A stretch of 64,000 bases of DNA, from assembly GCF_014204495.1 (NCBI RefSeq), contig NZ_JACHLN010000002.1, positions 620,001-684,000 of the forward strand. The letters run 5' to 3'. How positions within the stretch are numbered: the stretch's first letter is position 1; each line of letters starts with the position of its first letter. The notes under the pieces were generated by a model. The model saw nothing but the letters and a program-made list of their open reading frames with translations, was not told where the DNA came from and did no database searches. Source of the stretch: Sphingomonas kyeonggiensis. Lineage in GTDB: Bacteria > Pseudomonadota > Alphaproteobacteria > Sphingomonadales > Sphingomonadaceae. The translations under genes and the position numbers were made by a program. Shown in pieces: positions 28,873-38,552 of this stretch.

Positions 28873-29615
28873 CCCGGTTCGCGCTGACGGTGGAATTCGA
28901 CGGCCGGCCCTTCATGGGCTGGCAGCGGCAGGATCACGGCCCGAGCGTCCAGCAGGCGATCGAGGATGCCGCCTTCGCGGTGACCGGCGAGCGCGCCACG
29001 GTCCACGCCGCCGGGCGCACCGATGCCGGCGTCCACGGCCTCGGCATGCGTGCGCATATCGATATCGAGAAGCCGATCACGGCCTTCCGCCTGATGGAAG
29101 CGCTCAATGCGCGGGTACGACCCAATCCGGTGGCGATCCTCGACTGTGTCGAAGTGCCGGATGATTGGCATGCGCGTTTCTCGTGTGTTGCACGCCATTA
29201 TGAATACAGAATCTCAACAAGGCGAGCGCCACTCACCTGGGAGAAGGGCCTTGCCTGGCGGGTGATCCCGCCGCTCGATGCCACGCTGATGGCCGAGGGT
29301 GCGGCGCGGCTGCTGGGGCGCCACGACTTCACCACCTTCCGCTCGGCCCATTGCCAGGCCGACAGCCCGCTGCGCACGCTCGACCGGCTCGAGGTGGTGG
29401 CGGACGGCGAGCGGATCAGCGTCTTCGCCTCGGCGCGCTCGTTCCTGCATCACCAGGTGCGCTCGATGGTCGGCTGCATCGTGCTGGTCGGCCAGGGCCG
29501 CTGGACGCCCGACGACATGACCACCGCCCTGGAGACGCGCGACCGCGCCGCCCTCGGCCTCAACGCGCCGTCGGATGGGCTTTTCTTCCTGCGGGCGGAC
29601 TATCCCGCCGCATAA
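28869..29615 (+). CDS. truA: tRNA pseudouridine(38-40) synthase
   Basis: 248 residues. The catalytic Asp is in [11 protein letters not shown]. The body shows TruA features [12 protein letters not shown] at the N-terminus and [17 protein letters not shown] near the C-terminus. It isomerises uridines in the anticodon arm of several tRNAs. TTG start overlapping the fmt stop. A small hairpin follows before the convergent methyltransferase gene. Confidence 0.96.
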   Translation: MTRFALTVEFDGRPFMGWQRQDHGPSVQQAIEDAAFAVTGERATVHAAGRTDAGVHGLGMRAHIDIEKPITAFRLMEALNARVRPNPVAILDCVEVPDDWHARFSCVARHYEYRISTRRAPLTWEKGLAWRVIPPLDATLMAEGAARLLGRHDFTTFRSAHCQADSPLRTLDRLEVVADGERISVFASARSFLHHQVRSMVGCIVLVGQGRWTPDDMTTALETRDRAALGLNAPSDGLFFLRADYPAA

Positions 29616-29620
29616 AGCCC

Positions 29621-29638
29621 TCTCCCGCAGGTGGGAGA
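29621..29638. repeat. Short palindrome, family E, copy 2 (TCTCCC...GGGAGA)
   Basis: A 6-bp stem and 6-nt loop lie in the 28-bp gap between convergent truA and the RNA methyltransferase. It resembles the CCCTCTC...GAGAGGG hairpin at 32635-32654 and may act as a weak terminator for both genes. Confidence 0.5.
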
Positions 29639-29643
29639 AGGAA

Positions 29644-30834
29644 TTAGCGACTGAACTTCGCCGCCAGCTCGACATGCGTCGACCAGCGGAACTGGCCGAC
29701 CGGCTGGATCCAGTCGAGCCGATAGCCGCCTTCGCACAACATCTCCGCATCCCGTGCGAACGTATTGGGATTACAGGAAACATAGGCGATAACCGGCGCC
29801 TTGGCCTTCGCCATTTCGGCGGCCTGCTCGCGCGCGCCGGCGCGCGGCGGATCGATCACCAGCGCCTCGAACTTGTCGAGATCGGCGGCGGTCACCGGGC
29901 GGCGGAACAGGTCGCGGTGGTCGGCGAAGACCATGCGGCGCGCGCTGCCGGCCGCGGCCTTGAGCGACAGGATCGAGTCCCGCGCCGCCTCGGCCGCATA
30001 GACTTTCGCCTTGGGGAAGGCGAAGGTGAAGGTGCCAAGCCCTGCGAACAGATCGGCGACCGTGCCGGCATCCCCGGCGATTTCGCGCACCGCCGCGACC
30101 AGCGCCGCTTCGCCCTCGGGCGTCGCCTGGAGGAAATTGCCCTGGGGGAACGGCACCGGCACCCCACCCAGCGTGATGGTGACGGGATCGGGCTCCCAGC
30201 GCGCCGTCGGGCCCAGCCCTTCGTCCATCGAGAAGCGCGCGAGCTGGTGGCGATGGGCGAAGGCGGTGATCGCCTCGGCCGCCGCCAGTCCCTCGGCCTC
30301 GAGGCCATCGAGCAGCACGTCGACGCCCTGGTCGGCCTTGGCGAGATGGACGTTGATCCGCCGCGAGGTCGGCAGCAGCGCGGCGAGCAGCCCCCGCAGC
30401 GGCGCGAGCAGCGCGAACAGCTCGGGATCGAGGACATGGCACTCCGCCAGGTCGATCAGGGTATGGCTGCCTTGCCCGGTGAAGCCGAGCAGCACCTGGC
30501 GACCGCGACGCTCGGCATGGAGCGTGGCGCGGCGGCGGGTCCGGGGCGGCGAGAGCGCGGGCGGACGGATCTCGGTCACCAGCTTGTGCTGGGCGAGCGC
30601 GCCGGCGATGCGATCGACGATGAACCCGCTCCAGGCGATGTCATCGAGATGCTGGAGCTGGCAGCCGCCGCATTCCGGGAAATGCCGGCAGGGTGGCTCC
30701 TGGTGGTGCGGCCCGCGGGTGATCGCGCCGTGCGCGTCGACCATGTCGCCGGGGGCGGTGAAGGGCACGAAGCGGCCATCGGCGGTAACGCCCTCGCCGC
30801 GCCCCGCGACGCGGAGGACTTCGCTTACAGACAT
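29644..30834 (-). CDS. RlmD/RumA-like RNA (uracil-C5) methyltransferase
   Basis: 396 residues. An N-terminal region resembling a shortened TRAM domain leads to an iron-sulfur cysteine set (CRHFPECGGCQ, with a fourth Cys in ECHVL). The methyltransferase domain has FLQATPEGE, DLFAGLGTFTFAF for SAM, a DPPRAG block, and the nucleophilic Cys in YVSCNPNTFARD. E. coli RlmD methylates U1939 of 23S rRNA; a single alphaproteobacterial enzyme may have a different site. The start ATG lies inside the nnr end (10-bp overlap), indicating coupling. Confidence 0.88.
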   Translation of the reverse strand: MSVSEVLRVAGRGEGVTADGRFVPFTAPGDMVDAHGAITRGPHHQEPPCRHFPECGGCQLQHLDDIAWSGFIVDRIAGALAQHKLVTEIRPPALSPPRTRRRATLHAERRGRQVLLGFTGQGSHTLIDLAECHVLDPELFALLAPLRGLLAALLPTSRRINVHLAKADQGVDVLLDGLEAEGLAAAEAITAFAHRHQLARFSMDEGLGPTARWEPDPVTITLGGVPVPFPQGNFLQATPEGEAALVAAVREIAGDAGTVADLFAGLGTFTFAFPKAKVYAAEAARDSILSLKAAAGSARRMVFADHRDLFRRPVTAADLDKFEALVIDPPRAGAREQAAEMAKAKAPVIAYVSCNPNTFARDAEMLCEGGYRLDWIQPVGQFRWSTHVELAAKFSR

Positions 30835-32222
30835 TCGGAGATCGCTTGGGGAAGATGCATCGGCAGCGCATCGGCGATGAAGGCCGGTCCTGCAAGTGCC
30901 GCCGCACGCGCATGCAGCCAGGCGGCGGCTTCGGCGGCCTGTTTGTTGCCGCCCGCCACCTGCGCCGCGAGCGTGCCGGCGAGCACGTCGCCGGTGCCGG
31001 CGGTCGAGAGCCAGGACGAAGCGCGCGACAGCACCCGCACTTCGCCGCGCGGGGTGGCGATCACCGTGTCGGCGCCCTTGTGGATCACGGTCACGCGCGC
31101 CTCGGCCGCGGCCATCAGCGTGCGGGTGATCTTGTCGCCTTCGGCCCCCTCGAACATCCGGTCGAATTCGCCCGAATGCGGGGTAAGCCAGGTCGCAGCG
31201 GTGCGGCGCTGGAGCCAGGCGGCGGCGGACTTGCCGAGCAGGGTGAGCGCGTCGCCGTCGAGGATCAGCGGCAGATTGGCGTTCAGCGCCGCCTTGAGCA
31301 GTCCCTCGGCCCGGCGATCCCGCCCAAGGCCCGGGCCGACCACCACCGCGCCTATGCGGGTCTCGGTGAGGAAATCGGCGAGATCGTCCCCGCTCGCGAT
31401 GCGCTGGCGAACGAGCGCGTCGGGCCCGCCGCCGGTATCGCCGGCGCTGGCCAGCACGGTATAGCCCGCCCCGCCCGCCATCGCGGCATGGGCAGCCAGC
31501 CGGGCGGCACCGGGCATGTCGCCCTCGACCACCACGACCAGGCCGCGGCTGTATTTGTGCGCCCGCGCGCCCGGCGGCGCCAGTTGCGGCCGCGCCACGC
31601 TGCGCCACTGGCTCTCCACCGGAATGCCGATGTCCGCGAGCAGGACATGCCCGCAGCGCTCCAGCCCCTTGTCGAGCACATGCGCCGGCTTGAGCGCGCC
31701 CAGCGCCAGCGTCGCGCTGATCCCCCTGGGCGCGCCGAGATCGGCGCCCGTGTCGGTTGCGAGCCCCGAGGGCAGGTCGATCGCCAGCGAGAAGCGCGAG
31801 GCGGCAACCAGCTCGGCCAGCACCGGCGCGATACCGCGCTCTAGCGGGCGGCTGAGCCCGGTGCCGAACAGCCCGTCGACCAGCACCGGCCGCGGCCGCG
31901 CCTGGTAGAGCGAGCCCACCTCCCCGTCCCAGCGGCCATGCATCGCCCGCGCGGCGCCCGTGCCCGGCTCGCCCGAGGCGGCAATGGCGACGTCATGGCC
32001 GGCTGCCTTCAGCAGGCGCGCGGCGACATAGGCGTCCCCGCCATTATTGCCCGGCCCGGCCAGCACCAGGATCGGCGCGCCCTGCGCGAAGCGGGATACT
32101 TCGCGCGCAACGGCGGCACCCGCGCGCTCCATCACGTCTTCCTGGGGCTCGCGCCGGAACACCGCCTCCTCGGCGGCGCGCATCTGGGCAGCGGTTACGA
32201 TCGGTGCGCCGGGCGGGATCAT
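30825..32222 (-). CDS. nnr: Bifunctional NAD(P)H-hydrate repair enzyme (epimerase + ADP-dependent dehydratase)
   Basis: 465 residues with two domains. The YjeF_N epimerase (residues about 1-210) shows VLAGPGNNGGDAYVAARLL and DGLFGTGLSR. The ribokinase-like dehydratase (about 225-465) shows WLTPHSGEFDRMF, a HKGAD segment and the GTGDVLAGT anion hole. Together they return damaged NADHX and NADPHX to NADH and NADPH. It overlaps the methyltransferase gene by 10 bp and the upstream lipoprotein gene by 4 bp, so the three form an operon. Confidence 0.95.
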   Translation of the reverse strand: MIPPGAPIVTAAQMRAAEEAVFRREPQEDVMERAGAAVAREVSRFAQGAPILVLAGPGNNGGDAYVAARLLKAAGHDVAIAASGEPGTGAARAMHGRWDGEVGSLYQARPRPVLVDGLFGTGLSRPLERGIAPVLAELVAASRFSLAIDLPSGLATDTGADLGAPRGISATLALGALKPAHVLDKGLERCGHVLLADIGIPVESQWRSVARPQLAPPGARAHKYSRGLVVVVEGDMPGAARLAAHAAMAGGAGYTVLASAGDTGGGPDALVRQRIASGDDLADFLTETRIGAVVVGPGLGRDRRAEGLLKAALNANLPLILDGDALTLLGKSAAAWLQRRTAATWLTPHSGEFDRMFEGAEGDKITRTLMAAAEARVTVIHKGADTVIATPRGEVRVLSRASSWLSTAGTGDVLAGTLAAQVAGGNKQAAEAAAWLHARAAALAGPAFIADALPMHLPQAISECL

Positions 32223-32602
32223 CTGCCCGGTTTGGCCCCGCGCACCGTCGCAGGCAAGCGGTAGCGCGCACCGCCGATCGCGACTTCGATCTGGTCGGGC
32301 GCGAGGATCGTCACCTCGGCCTTCTCGGCACCGTCAGCGGCGATCACCCCGCGGCCATCGGTAGTGACCAGCAGCCGCCGGAACCCGCCGTCCGGGTGGC
32401 GCAAGGTCAGGAACAGCCCGTCCTGCGACTGGGTGCGGTCGATCGTGCAGGCATAGGAGAAGCTTTCGGCGCCCGGCGGCGCGCACTCCACGCGGCCCTC
32501 GGCCTTTTCCATCTTCTCGGCATGGATCTCGTTGCGAGCCTCGGCGGCCTTGTCGCGGACCTGGGTATTGCAGGCAGTCAGGGAAAGAAGGGCCGCGAGC
32601 AT
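32219..32602 (-). CDS. Small lipoprotein of unknown function
   Basis: 127 residues. MLAALLSLTAC is a short lipoprotein signal with Cys at position 11. A helical charged stretch follows, then a beta-rich domain with two Cys (ECAPPGAESFSYAC) likely to form a disulfide. No family recognised. The chosen start avoids a 46-residue low-complexity extension. It overlaps nnr by 4 bp and lies downstream of ilvD. Confidence 0.7.
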   Translation of the reverse strand: MLAALLSLTACNTQVRDKAAEARNEIHAEKMEKAEGRVECAPPGAESFSYACTIDRTQSQDGLFLTLRHPDGGFRRLLVTTDGRGVIAADGAEKAEVTILAPDQIEVAIGGARYRLPATVRGAKPGR

Positions 32603-32634
32603 GGTTGCTCGTCGTGCCCTTCCCCTCTCCCCAG

Positions 32635-32654
32635 CCCTCTCTCCACCGAGAGGG
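32635..32654. repeat. Short palindrome, family E, copy 1 (CCCTCTC...GAGAGGG)
   Basis: A 7-bp perfect stem with a 6-nt loop lies between the ilvD stop and the lipoprotein start, both on the minus strand. It may terminate part of the ilvD transcript. It belongs to the same hairpin class as 29621-29638. Confidence 0.55.
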
Positions 32655-32663
32655 CGAACTTGA

Positions 32664-34385
32664 TCAGATATCGGCAAAGACATGGGTTTCGGCGCTGGCT
32701 CCGGGATGCGTGACCGCCCCCTTATAGGCCGGGCCGACATTTTGCGAGAAGCGCCACAGCGCGCCCGCCTGATAGTCGTTCATCCGCGGCTGCCACTTCG
32801 CCCGACGCTCGGCCAGCACATCCTCGGGGACGTTGAGGTCGACCGTGCCGGCCTCGGCATCGATGCTGATCTCGTCGCCGTCCTCGACCAGCGCGATCGG
32901 GCCGCCCTCGGCCGCCTCGGGGCCGACATGGCCGATGCAGAAGCCGCGCGTGCCGCCCGAGAAGCGGCCGTCGGTGATCAGCGCCACCTTCTCGCCCAGC
33001 CCCTGGCCGTAGAGCGCCGCAGTGGTCGACAGCATCTCGCGCATGCCCGGGCCGCCCTTCGGCCCTTCATAGCGGATGACGACGACCGTGCCCTCGGTGA
33101 TCGCATTGGCCTCGACCGCGGCGAAGGCATCCTCCTCGCGCTCGAACACCTTGGCGGTGCCGGTGAACTGCAGGCGCTTCATGCCCGCCACCTTCACGAT
33201 CGCCCCCTCGGGCGCCAGGCTGCCGCGCAGCCCGACCACGCCGCCCGTCGGGGTGATCGGCGTCTTGGCGTCATAGATGACCTTCTGGTCGGGGTTCCAG
33301 GTAACTTGCTCGATATTCTCGCCCAGCGACTTGCCGGTGACGGTCAGGCAATCGAGGTGGAGGAAGCCTTCCGCCGCCAGCGTCTTCATCAGCATGTAGA
33401 TGCCGCCGGCCTCGTGCATGTCGCGCGCGACATAGCGGCCGCCGGGCTTGAGGTCGGCGATGTACGGCGTGGTCTTGAAGATCTCGGCAACGTCGAACAG
33501 GTCGAAATCGATGCCGCACTCGTTCGCCATCGCCGGCAGGTGCAGCGCGCCATTGGTCGAGCCGCCGGTCGCCGCGACGATGCGCGCGGCATTCTCGAAC
33601 GCTTCGCGCGTGCAGATGTCGCGCGGGCGGATCTGCTTCTCGATCAGCGTCATCACCTGGCGGCCCGCGGCAATCGCGATCTCTTCACGCGACTTGTAAG
33701 GAGCAGGTGCCATGTTGCTGTTCGGCAATGACAAACCGATCGCCTCGGCAACGCAGGCCATGGTGTTCGCCGTATACTGGCCACCGCAGGCGCCATGGCC
33801 CGGGCACGCCGCCTTCTCGATCGCGGTGACTTCGGAGAGCGGGCATTTGCCGGCGGCATAGCGGCCGACCACCTCGAACACGTCGATGACGGTGAGGTCG
33901 CGCTCCTGGTAGCGGCCCGGCAGGATCGAGCCGCCATAGACGAAGATCGACGGCACGTTGAGGCGCAGCATCGCCATCATCATGCCCGGCAGCGACTTGT
34001 CGCAGCCGGCGAAGGTGACGAGCGCATCGTAGCAATGGCCGCGCACCGAAAGCTCGACCGAGTCGGCGATGACCTCGCGGCTGACCAGCGAGGACTTCAT
34101 GCCCTGGTGACCCATGGCGATGCCGTCGGTCACGGTGATCGTGTTGAAGCGGCGCGGCATGCCGCCCGCCTCGTTCACGCCGATGCGGCACCAGTCGGCC
34201 TGCTGATCGAGCGTGGTGTTGCACGGCGCGCTGTCATTGCCCGCCGAGGCGATGCCGACGAACGGCCGGGCGATCTCCTCCTCGGTGAGGCCCATGGCGT
34301 AATAATAGCTGCGGTGCGGGGCGCTCTCGACGCCGACGGAAACGTAGCGGCTGGGGAGCTTGGACTTGTCGAATCGCTTGGTCAT
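32664..34385 (-). CDS. ilvD: Dihydroxy-acid dehydratase
   Basis: 573 residues. Iron-sulfur ligands appear in [11 protein letters not shown] and [15 protein letters not shown]; a third Cys lies near the N-terminus in DSAPCNT. The C-terminal swivelling domain has [19 protein letters not shown]. It makes 2-keto acids for valine, isoleucine and pantothenate synthesis. The start ATG ([10 protein letters not shown]) is preferred over a 10-codon extension. An imperfect inverted repeat lies 33-53 bp upstream. Confidence 0.96.
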   Translation of the reverse strand: MTKRFDKSKLPSRYVSVGVESAPHRSYYYAMGLTEEEIARPFVGIASAGNDSAPCNTTLDQQADWCRIGVNEAGGMPRRFNTITVTDGIAMGHQGMKSSLVSREVIADSVELSVRGHCYDALVTFAGCDKSLPGMMMAMLRLNVPSIFVYGGSILPGRYQERDLTVIDVFEVVGRYAAGKCPLSEVTAIEKAACPGHGACGGQYTANTMACVAEAIGLSLPNSNMAPAPYKSREEIAIAAGRQVMTLIEKQIRPRDICTREAFENAARIVAATGGSTNGALHLPAMANECGIDFDLFDVAEIFKTTPYIADLKPGGRYVARDMHEAGGIYMLMKTLAAEGFLHLDCLTVTGKSLGENIEQVTWNPDQKVIYDAKTPITPTGGVVGLRGSLAPEGAIVKVAGMKRLQFTGTAKVFEREEDAFAAVEANAITEGTVVVIRYEGPKGGPGMREMLSTTAALYGQGLGEKVALITDGRFSGGTRGFCIGHVGPEAAEGGPIALVEDGDEISIDAEAGTVDLNVPEDVLAERRAKWQPRMNDYQAGALWRFSQNVGPAYKGAVTHPGASAETHVFADI

Positions 34386-34417
34386 GATGCGCAAGCCTAT
34401 GTCGCCAGAAGGCACTT

Positions 34418-34438
34418 TTACGCAAGACTATTGCGCAA
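34418..34438 (-). promoter_or_regulatory. Inverted repeat upstream of ilvD
   Basis: TTACGCAA and TTGCGCAA, separated by 5 nt, form an imperfect palindrome (one mismatch) centred about 43 bp upstream of the ilvD ATG. Position and shape fit an operator, but no regulator gene is adjacent and the site is not one I recognise. Confidence 0.35.
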
Positions 34439-34472
34439 AGAAATTATCGGGGCGCGCAAAGCCTCTTTCGCT

Positions 34473-34493
34473 CCCCTCCCTGGAAGGGAGGGG
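34473..34493. repeat. Short palindrome, family D, copy 1
   Basis: CCCCTCCCT, loop GGA, AGGGAGGGG: a 9-bp perfect stem starting 3 bp after the amidohydrolase stop codon on the minus strand. A close copy with one mismatch is at 43703-43723, also just after a minus-strand gene. It is likely both a dispersed repeat and a terminator. Confidence 0.7.
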
Positions 34494-34495
34494 AA

Positions 34496-35191
34496 TTAAA
34501 GAAGCTGCCCCACCAGCTCCGCCAGCACCCCTGCCCACTCCTCCGCCCCCGCCTCCTCCCGGATCAGGTCGTTGCGGATCTCGATCGCGACCGAGGGAAT
34601 GCCCTGCCCCTCGCCATGCCGGTTGAGCGTCGCGTTGAGCAGCCGGCCCGAATAGGGCTCGTTGTCGCCGGTGACGAAGCCGCGCGCCCGAAAGAAGTCC
34701 ACAGTCGGCAATGCGGCACGGGTATCGCGATTGTAGAGCACCCCCACCTGCCACGGCCGATCGGTGCCGCCATGCTCCAGGCAGGGCGTGAAGCTGTGCA
34801 CCGAAAGGATCAGCCGCGGCCGCTGCGCCCGGATCCGGTCGCGGATCAGCCGGTGATAGGGTGCATGGAAACGCGCGATGCGCGCGAAGCGATCGACGGT
34901 GTCGTTGCCCGGGATCAGGTGCCCGTCGCTCCGGTGCGGGATCAGCCCGACATGATCGGGCTCGCGGTTGAGGTCGATCACCAGCCGCGAGACATTGGCC
35001 AGGATCGCCGGCGCGCCCAGCCGCGCGGCAAGGCTCCGGGCCACCGCGGCGCTGCCGATGTCCACCGCGATATGCTTGTCCATCAGCGCGGGATCCACGC
35101 CGAGATCGATATCCGCCGGCACGGCATTGGAGGCATGATCGCCGAGCAGCAGCACCGGGCCGCTGCCCGGGATGATCTCGGCCACGCTCAC
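34496..35191 (-). CDS. N-formylglutamate amidohydrolase-like protein
   Basis: 231 residues. GDHASNAVP near the N-terminus, DLNREPDHVGLIPHRSDG in the middle, FHAPYHRLIRDRI and LSVHSFTP match the FGase/HutG-like family, which hydrolyses N-formylglutamate in histidine breakdown or acts on related amides. No other hut gene is near, so the substrate is open. The start overlaps the crotonase stop by 4 bp. Confidence 0.82.
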   Translation of the reverse strand: MSVAEIIPGSGPVLLLGDHASNAVPADIDLGVDPALMDKHIAVDIGSAAVARSLAARLGAPAILANVSRLVIDLNREPDHVGLIPHRSDGHLIPGNDTVDRFARIARFHAPYHRLIRDRIRAQRPRLILSVHSFTPCLEHGGTDRPWQVGVLYNRDTRAALPTVDFFRARGFVTGDNEPYSGRLLNATLNRHGEGQGIPSVAIEIRNDLIREEAGAEEWAGVLAELVGQLL

Positions 35192-35910
35192 CAGACCGGA
35201 TTCCGCCGCGCGCGGAACGATGCCAGCCCCTCGGCGAATTCCGCCCCGCCGAACGCGTCCTCGAAACCCTGGTCGGTCTGCTCCCCGCGCAGCGTCCGCT
35301 TGAGCAGCCGGATCGCCTCGGGCGCATTGCCGGCGATCGCGCCCGCCATCGCCGTGGCGGTCTCGATCGCCTTGCCGGTCTTCAGCTCGACCAGCCCGAT
35401 CTTGTGCACTTCGTCGGGGCGCAGCTTGTCGCCGGTGAACAGCAGCAGCGACGCCATGCCCTTGCCCACCTGCGCCCCCAGCCGCGCGACATCCGCGCGC
35501 GGATAGCCCAGGCCCAGCCGCGCCGGGGTGATCGCGAATTCGGAGAGCTTGCCGGCGATGCGAATGTCGGCCGCCAGGATCAGCGCCACCGCCGCGCCGA
35601 AGCAGCCGCCGTCGATCGCGGCGATCACCGGCATCGGCAACGCGGCGATCGCCTCGATCCCCTCGCGCATCGCCTCGCGGAACCTGGTGCGCAGCGCCGG
35701 ATCGCCCTGGAGCTGCTCGAACTCGCGGACATCGGCACCAGCGGAGAAGATACCCGCGACATCGGACTTGAGGATCACCGCCCGCGCATCGCCCACGTCG
35801 CGCGCGGCGGCGGCCAGCGCCTGCCAGGCGGCGGTAGGCAGCGCGTTCCTGGCCTCGGGACGATTGAGCGCGATCGTGGCGACGGGGCCGTTGCGGGTGA
35901 GCTGGATCAT
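35188..35910 (-). CDS. Enoyl-CoA hydratase/isomerase (crotonase) family protein
   Basis: 240 residues. The oxyanion-hole segments FSAGADVREF and DGGCFGAAVALILAADIRIA are clear, as is LGLGYPRADVARL. The family includes hydratases, isomerases and hydrolases of CoA thioesters. The usual catalytic Glu pair of hydratases is not obvious, so the reaction is uncertain. The start MIQLTRNGP gives the expected first strand. Coupled to the amidohydrolase-like gene by a 4-bp overlap. Confidence 0.85.
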   Translation of the reverse strand: MIQLTRNGPVATIALNRPEARNALPTAAWQALAAAARDVGDARAVILKSDVAGIFSAGADVREFEQLQGDPALRTRFREAMREGIEAIAALPMPVIAAIDGGCFGAAVALILAADIRIAGKLSEFAITPARLGLGYPRADVARLGAQVGKGMASLLLFTGDKLRPDEVHKIGLVELKTGKAIETATAMAGAIAGNAPEAIRLLKRTLRGEQTDQGFEDAFGGAEFAEGLASFRARRNPVW

Positions 35911-36135
35911 GCCCCGGCTGTGCCCGATTGAAGCGGCGCTGTTAAGGGGGCGGGAAAGCGGAGGGATGGGGCGGGCTTGCGCCCGCGCCACCGACAGACG
36001 TTCTGCTCCCGGCAGTCGATCCGCTGGGGACTATGTACTTCGGAAACTGCGAAGGAGCGGTTCGCGAGACTGGTTAATTCACTTCCTCAGCTTTCGCCGG
36101 GGAGTTGCTGACTGCCAGGGAGCCGCCTTGGGTAA

Positions 36136-36936
36136 TCAGGTGAGATAGCTCGCCAGCATCCACCACCCGCGACCGGCCAACGCTTCAACCGCAGCATCCC
36201 GGCTCGCCACATCCTCGAACAGCGCGAAGCACGTCGCCCCCGAGCCCGACATCCGCACCAGCCCGGCCCCTTGCGACGCAGCCAAGGCCTCCAGCACGTC
36301 ATCGATCACCGGCGCGATCGCGCGCGCCGGCGGCTCCAGGTCATTGCGTCCCGCGCGCGGATCAACCGGCAGCGGCCCGCGATCGACACCGTCCCAGCGC
36401 CGGAACACCTCGGCGGTGGAAACCCCCACCCCCGGATTGACCAGCAGCACCGGCATCCCCGGCAATCCGGCGACCGGCTCGAGCTGCTCGCCCCTGCCCC
36501 GGCCAATCGCGCTGCGGCCGAACAGGCAGGCGGGCACGTCCGAGCCGAGCCGGTCGGCAATGTCGAACATCTCGTCCACCGCGACTCCGTGCAGCACGCC
36601 CAGCGCCCGCAGGGTCGCCGCCGCATCGGCCGAACCGCCGCCAATCCCCGAGGCGACCGGCAGCCGCTTGTCGAGCGTGATCGCATGCGCGCCGCCGCCG
36701 AAGCGCTCGCGGAACGCCGAAGCCGCCCGCGTGACGAGGTTGTCGCCCTCCCCGCTCAGCAGCGCGCCGAACGGCCCGGTGATCGTGAAACTGTCGGCCT
36801 CGCTGGGCTCGACCTGCACCACGTCCCCGTCCGCGACGAACGCGAACAACGTCTCCAGCTCGTGATAGCCATCGGGGCGCCGCGCGCGGACGTGCAGCGC
36901 CAGGTTGAGCTTGGCCTTGGCGATTTCGGTGACCAT
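36136..36936 (-). CDS. ispE: 4-diphosphocytidyl-2-C-methyl-D-erythritol kinase
   Basis: 266 residues, a GHMP kinase of the MEP isoprenoid pathway. AKAKLNLALHVRARRPDGYHEL opens the protein, the ATP loop is LPVASGIGGGSADAAA near residue 90, and MSGSGATCFALF is the C-terminal motif. Its ATG overlaps the stop of the upstream TPR gene by one base (TGATG). It is the last gene of the ETF-QO/TPR/ispE run. About 225 bp of gene-free DNA follows. Confidence 0.95.
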   Translation of the reverse strand: MVTEIAKAKLNLALHVRARRPDGYHELETLFAFVADGDVVQVEPSEADSFTITGPFGALLSGEGDNLVTRAASAFRERFGGGAHAITLDKRLPVASGIGGGSADAAATLRALGVLHGVAVDEMFDIADRLGSDVPACLFGRSAIGRGRGEQLEPVAGLPGMPVLLVNPGVGVSTAEVFRRWDGVDRGPLPVDPRAGRNDLEPPARAIAPVIDDVLEALAASQGAGLVRMSGSGATCFALFEDVASRDAAVEALAGRGWWMLASYLT

Positions 36937-38552
36937 CAGTTCAGCCCGTTCGCCAGCTTGCCCTTGATCCGCTCGGCATCCTCGGCCTCGGCGGCGACTT
37001 CCGCCGCTCGCCACGCATAGCGCGCCTCCATCCTGCGGCCGATCTTCCAGTAGAGGTCGCCCAGATGCTCGTTGGGCCTGGTCCCGCCGGGATCGAGCTG
37101 CACCGCCTTCTCGAGCAGCGGCAGCGCCTTTTGCAGGTCGCCATCGGCATAATAGGCGCGGCCGAGCGAATCGATGACTTCGGGGTCCTCGGGCTTGAGC
37201 CTGCGGGCCCGCTCGAGCAGCGCCTGCGCGCCGGGCAGATCGACGCCGCGCTCGGCCTGGGCATTGCCGAGCCAGGTCAGCGCCTCGGGCTCGTCGGGGG
37301 CCAGCTGCACCGCGCGCTGGAGCGCGGGCAATGCCGCGTCCCATTTGCCGGCCCGGTCGAGCGCGGCGCCGTGCAGGTAATTGAGTTCCCAGCCGCCATC
37401 GCCGTCGGACTTGCCCAGCGCGCGGCCAAAGGCTTCGGCGGCATCGCCATAGCGCTCCGCCTTGAACAGCAGCTCGCCATAGACGGTGACTTCCTGGGCA
37501 CTGGCATTGCCCGCCGCCGCCAGCGCCTTGGCCTCGGCCAGTGCCTCGGGCAGGCGATCGGCCCGGCTCAGCGCCGAGATCCGGCCGGCCGCGGCACCGC
37601 GGGCGAAGGGACCGTCGGCGCGGATGCCGGCAAGCGTCTGCAGCGCCAGGTCGGTCGCCCCGCTCTTCGACAGGGCCTCGGCAAGCAGCAGCCGGGCGCG
37701 CTCTTCCTGCGGATCGAGCAACAGCGCGGCGCGGGTGAGCAGGATCGACAGCGGCGCCATTTCCTCGCCGCCCAGGTCACCGGCAAGGTTCAGAAAGGCA
37801 TGGGCGGCGCCGAACGCGGCATCGGGCTTGCCGGCCTTGGCCTCGCGCTTGCGCCAGGCCTGGGTGGCGCCGGCAAAGTCGCCGAACACGCGGTCGGCCT
37901 CGCGCTTCCGGCCGGTGCGGAGCAGCGCGATGCCCGCGTCGATCCGGACATCGGGGGCGTCCTCGGTGCCTCGCGCCGCGGCAAGCGCGAACAGGCCCTG
38001 GTCGGGCTTGCCGGTGGCGATCAGCAGCAGCGCGCGGTGGCGATTGGTGAAGCGGGCAGCCAGCGGGTTGCCGCGCGCGGTGTCGAGCAACGGCAGCGGG
38101 TCCTCGCCCCGGTCGATCGCCAGCCATGCCGCGAGCACCGGCACCAGGAAGTCGAGCTGCGCCTTCGACATCCGCTCCAGCGCCTTTTCCGCGCCCAGCC
38201 GGTCGCGGCCGTGCAGCGCCATGGCGAAGGCGAGGATATCGGTATCGGGGGGCGCTGCCTTGGCGCCTACCAGCGTGGCGGCGGCACGGTTGGCCAGCGC
38301 ATAGTCCCCGGCCGCCAGCCCCTGGCGATAGGCGCGCATCGCCAGAACCTTGTCGTCAGGCACGGCCGACAGCGCCCGGGCATAGCCGGGCGCGGCCAGC
38401 ACCGGCTCCCCCGCCGCATCGGCGGCGCGGGCACGGGCATAATCGCGCAGGTCGATCTCTGGCACCACCTGCTGCTGCTGCGCCGCCGCCGGCAGGGCCA
38501 GCAGCAGCGCGAGCGCGAGACTACATGTTCGGGTAATTGGGGCCGCCGCCAC
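36936..38552 (-). CDS. Secreted tetratricopeptide-repeat protein
   Basis: About 538 residues. The GTG at 38552 gives a signal peptide (ITRTCSLALALLLALPAAAQ). The rest is Ala-rich helical repeat with at least three clean TPRs in the C-terminal 170 residues (WDAALPALQRAVQLAPDEPE, then PGAQALLERARRLKPEDPE and LQKALPLLEKAVQLDPGG). It overlaps the end of the ETF-QO gene by 32 bp and the start of ispE by 1 bp. Likely a periplasmic scaffold; function unknown. Confidence 0.8.
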   Translation of the reverse strand: MAAAPITRTCSLALALLLALPAAAQQQQVVPEIDLRDYARARAADAAGEPVLAAPGYARALSAVPDDKVLAMRAYRQGLAAGDYALANRAAATLVGAKAAPPDTDILAFAMALHGRDRLGAEKALERMSKAQLDFLVPVLAAWLAIDRGEDPLPLLDTARGNPLAARFTNRHRALLLIATGKPDQGLFALAAARGTEDAPDVRIDAGIALLRTGRKREADRVFGDFAGATQAWRKREAKAGKPDAAFGAAHAFLNLAGDLGGEEMAPLSILLTRAALLLDPQEERARLLLAEALSKSGATDLALQTLAGIRADGPFARGAAAGRISALSRADRLPEALAEAKALAAAGNASAQEVTVYGELLFKAERYGDAAEAFGRALGKSDGDGGWELNYLHGAALDRAGKWDAALPALQRAVQLAPDEPEALTWLGNAQAERGVDLPGAQALLERARRLKPEDPEVIDSLGRAYYADGDLQKALPLLEKAVQLDPGGTRPNEHLGDLYWKIGRRMEARYAWRAAEVAAEAEDAERIKGKLANGLN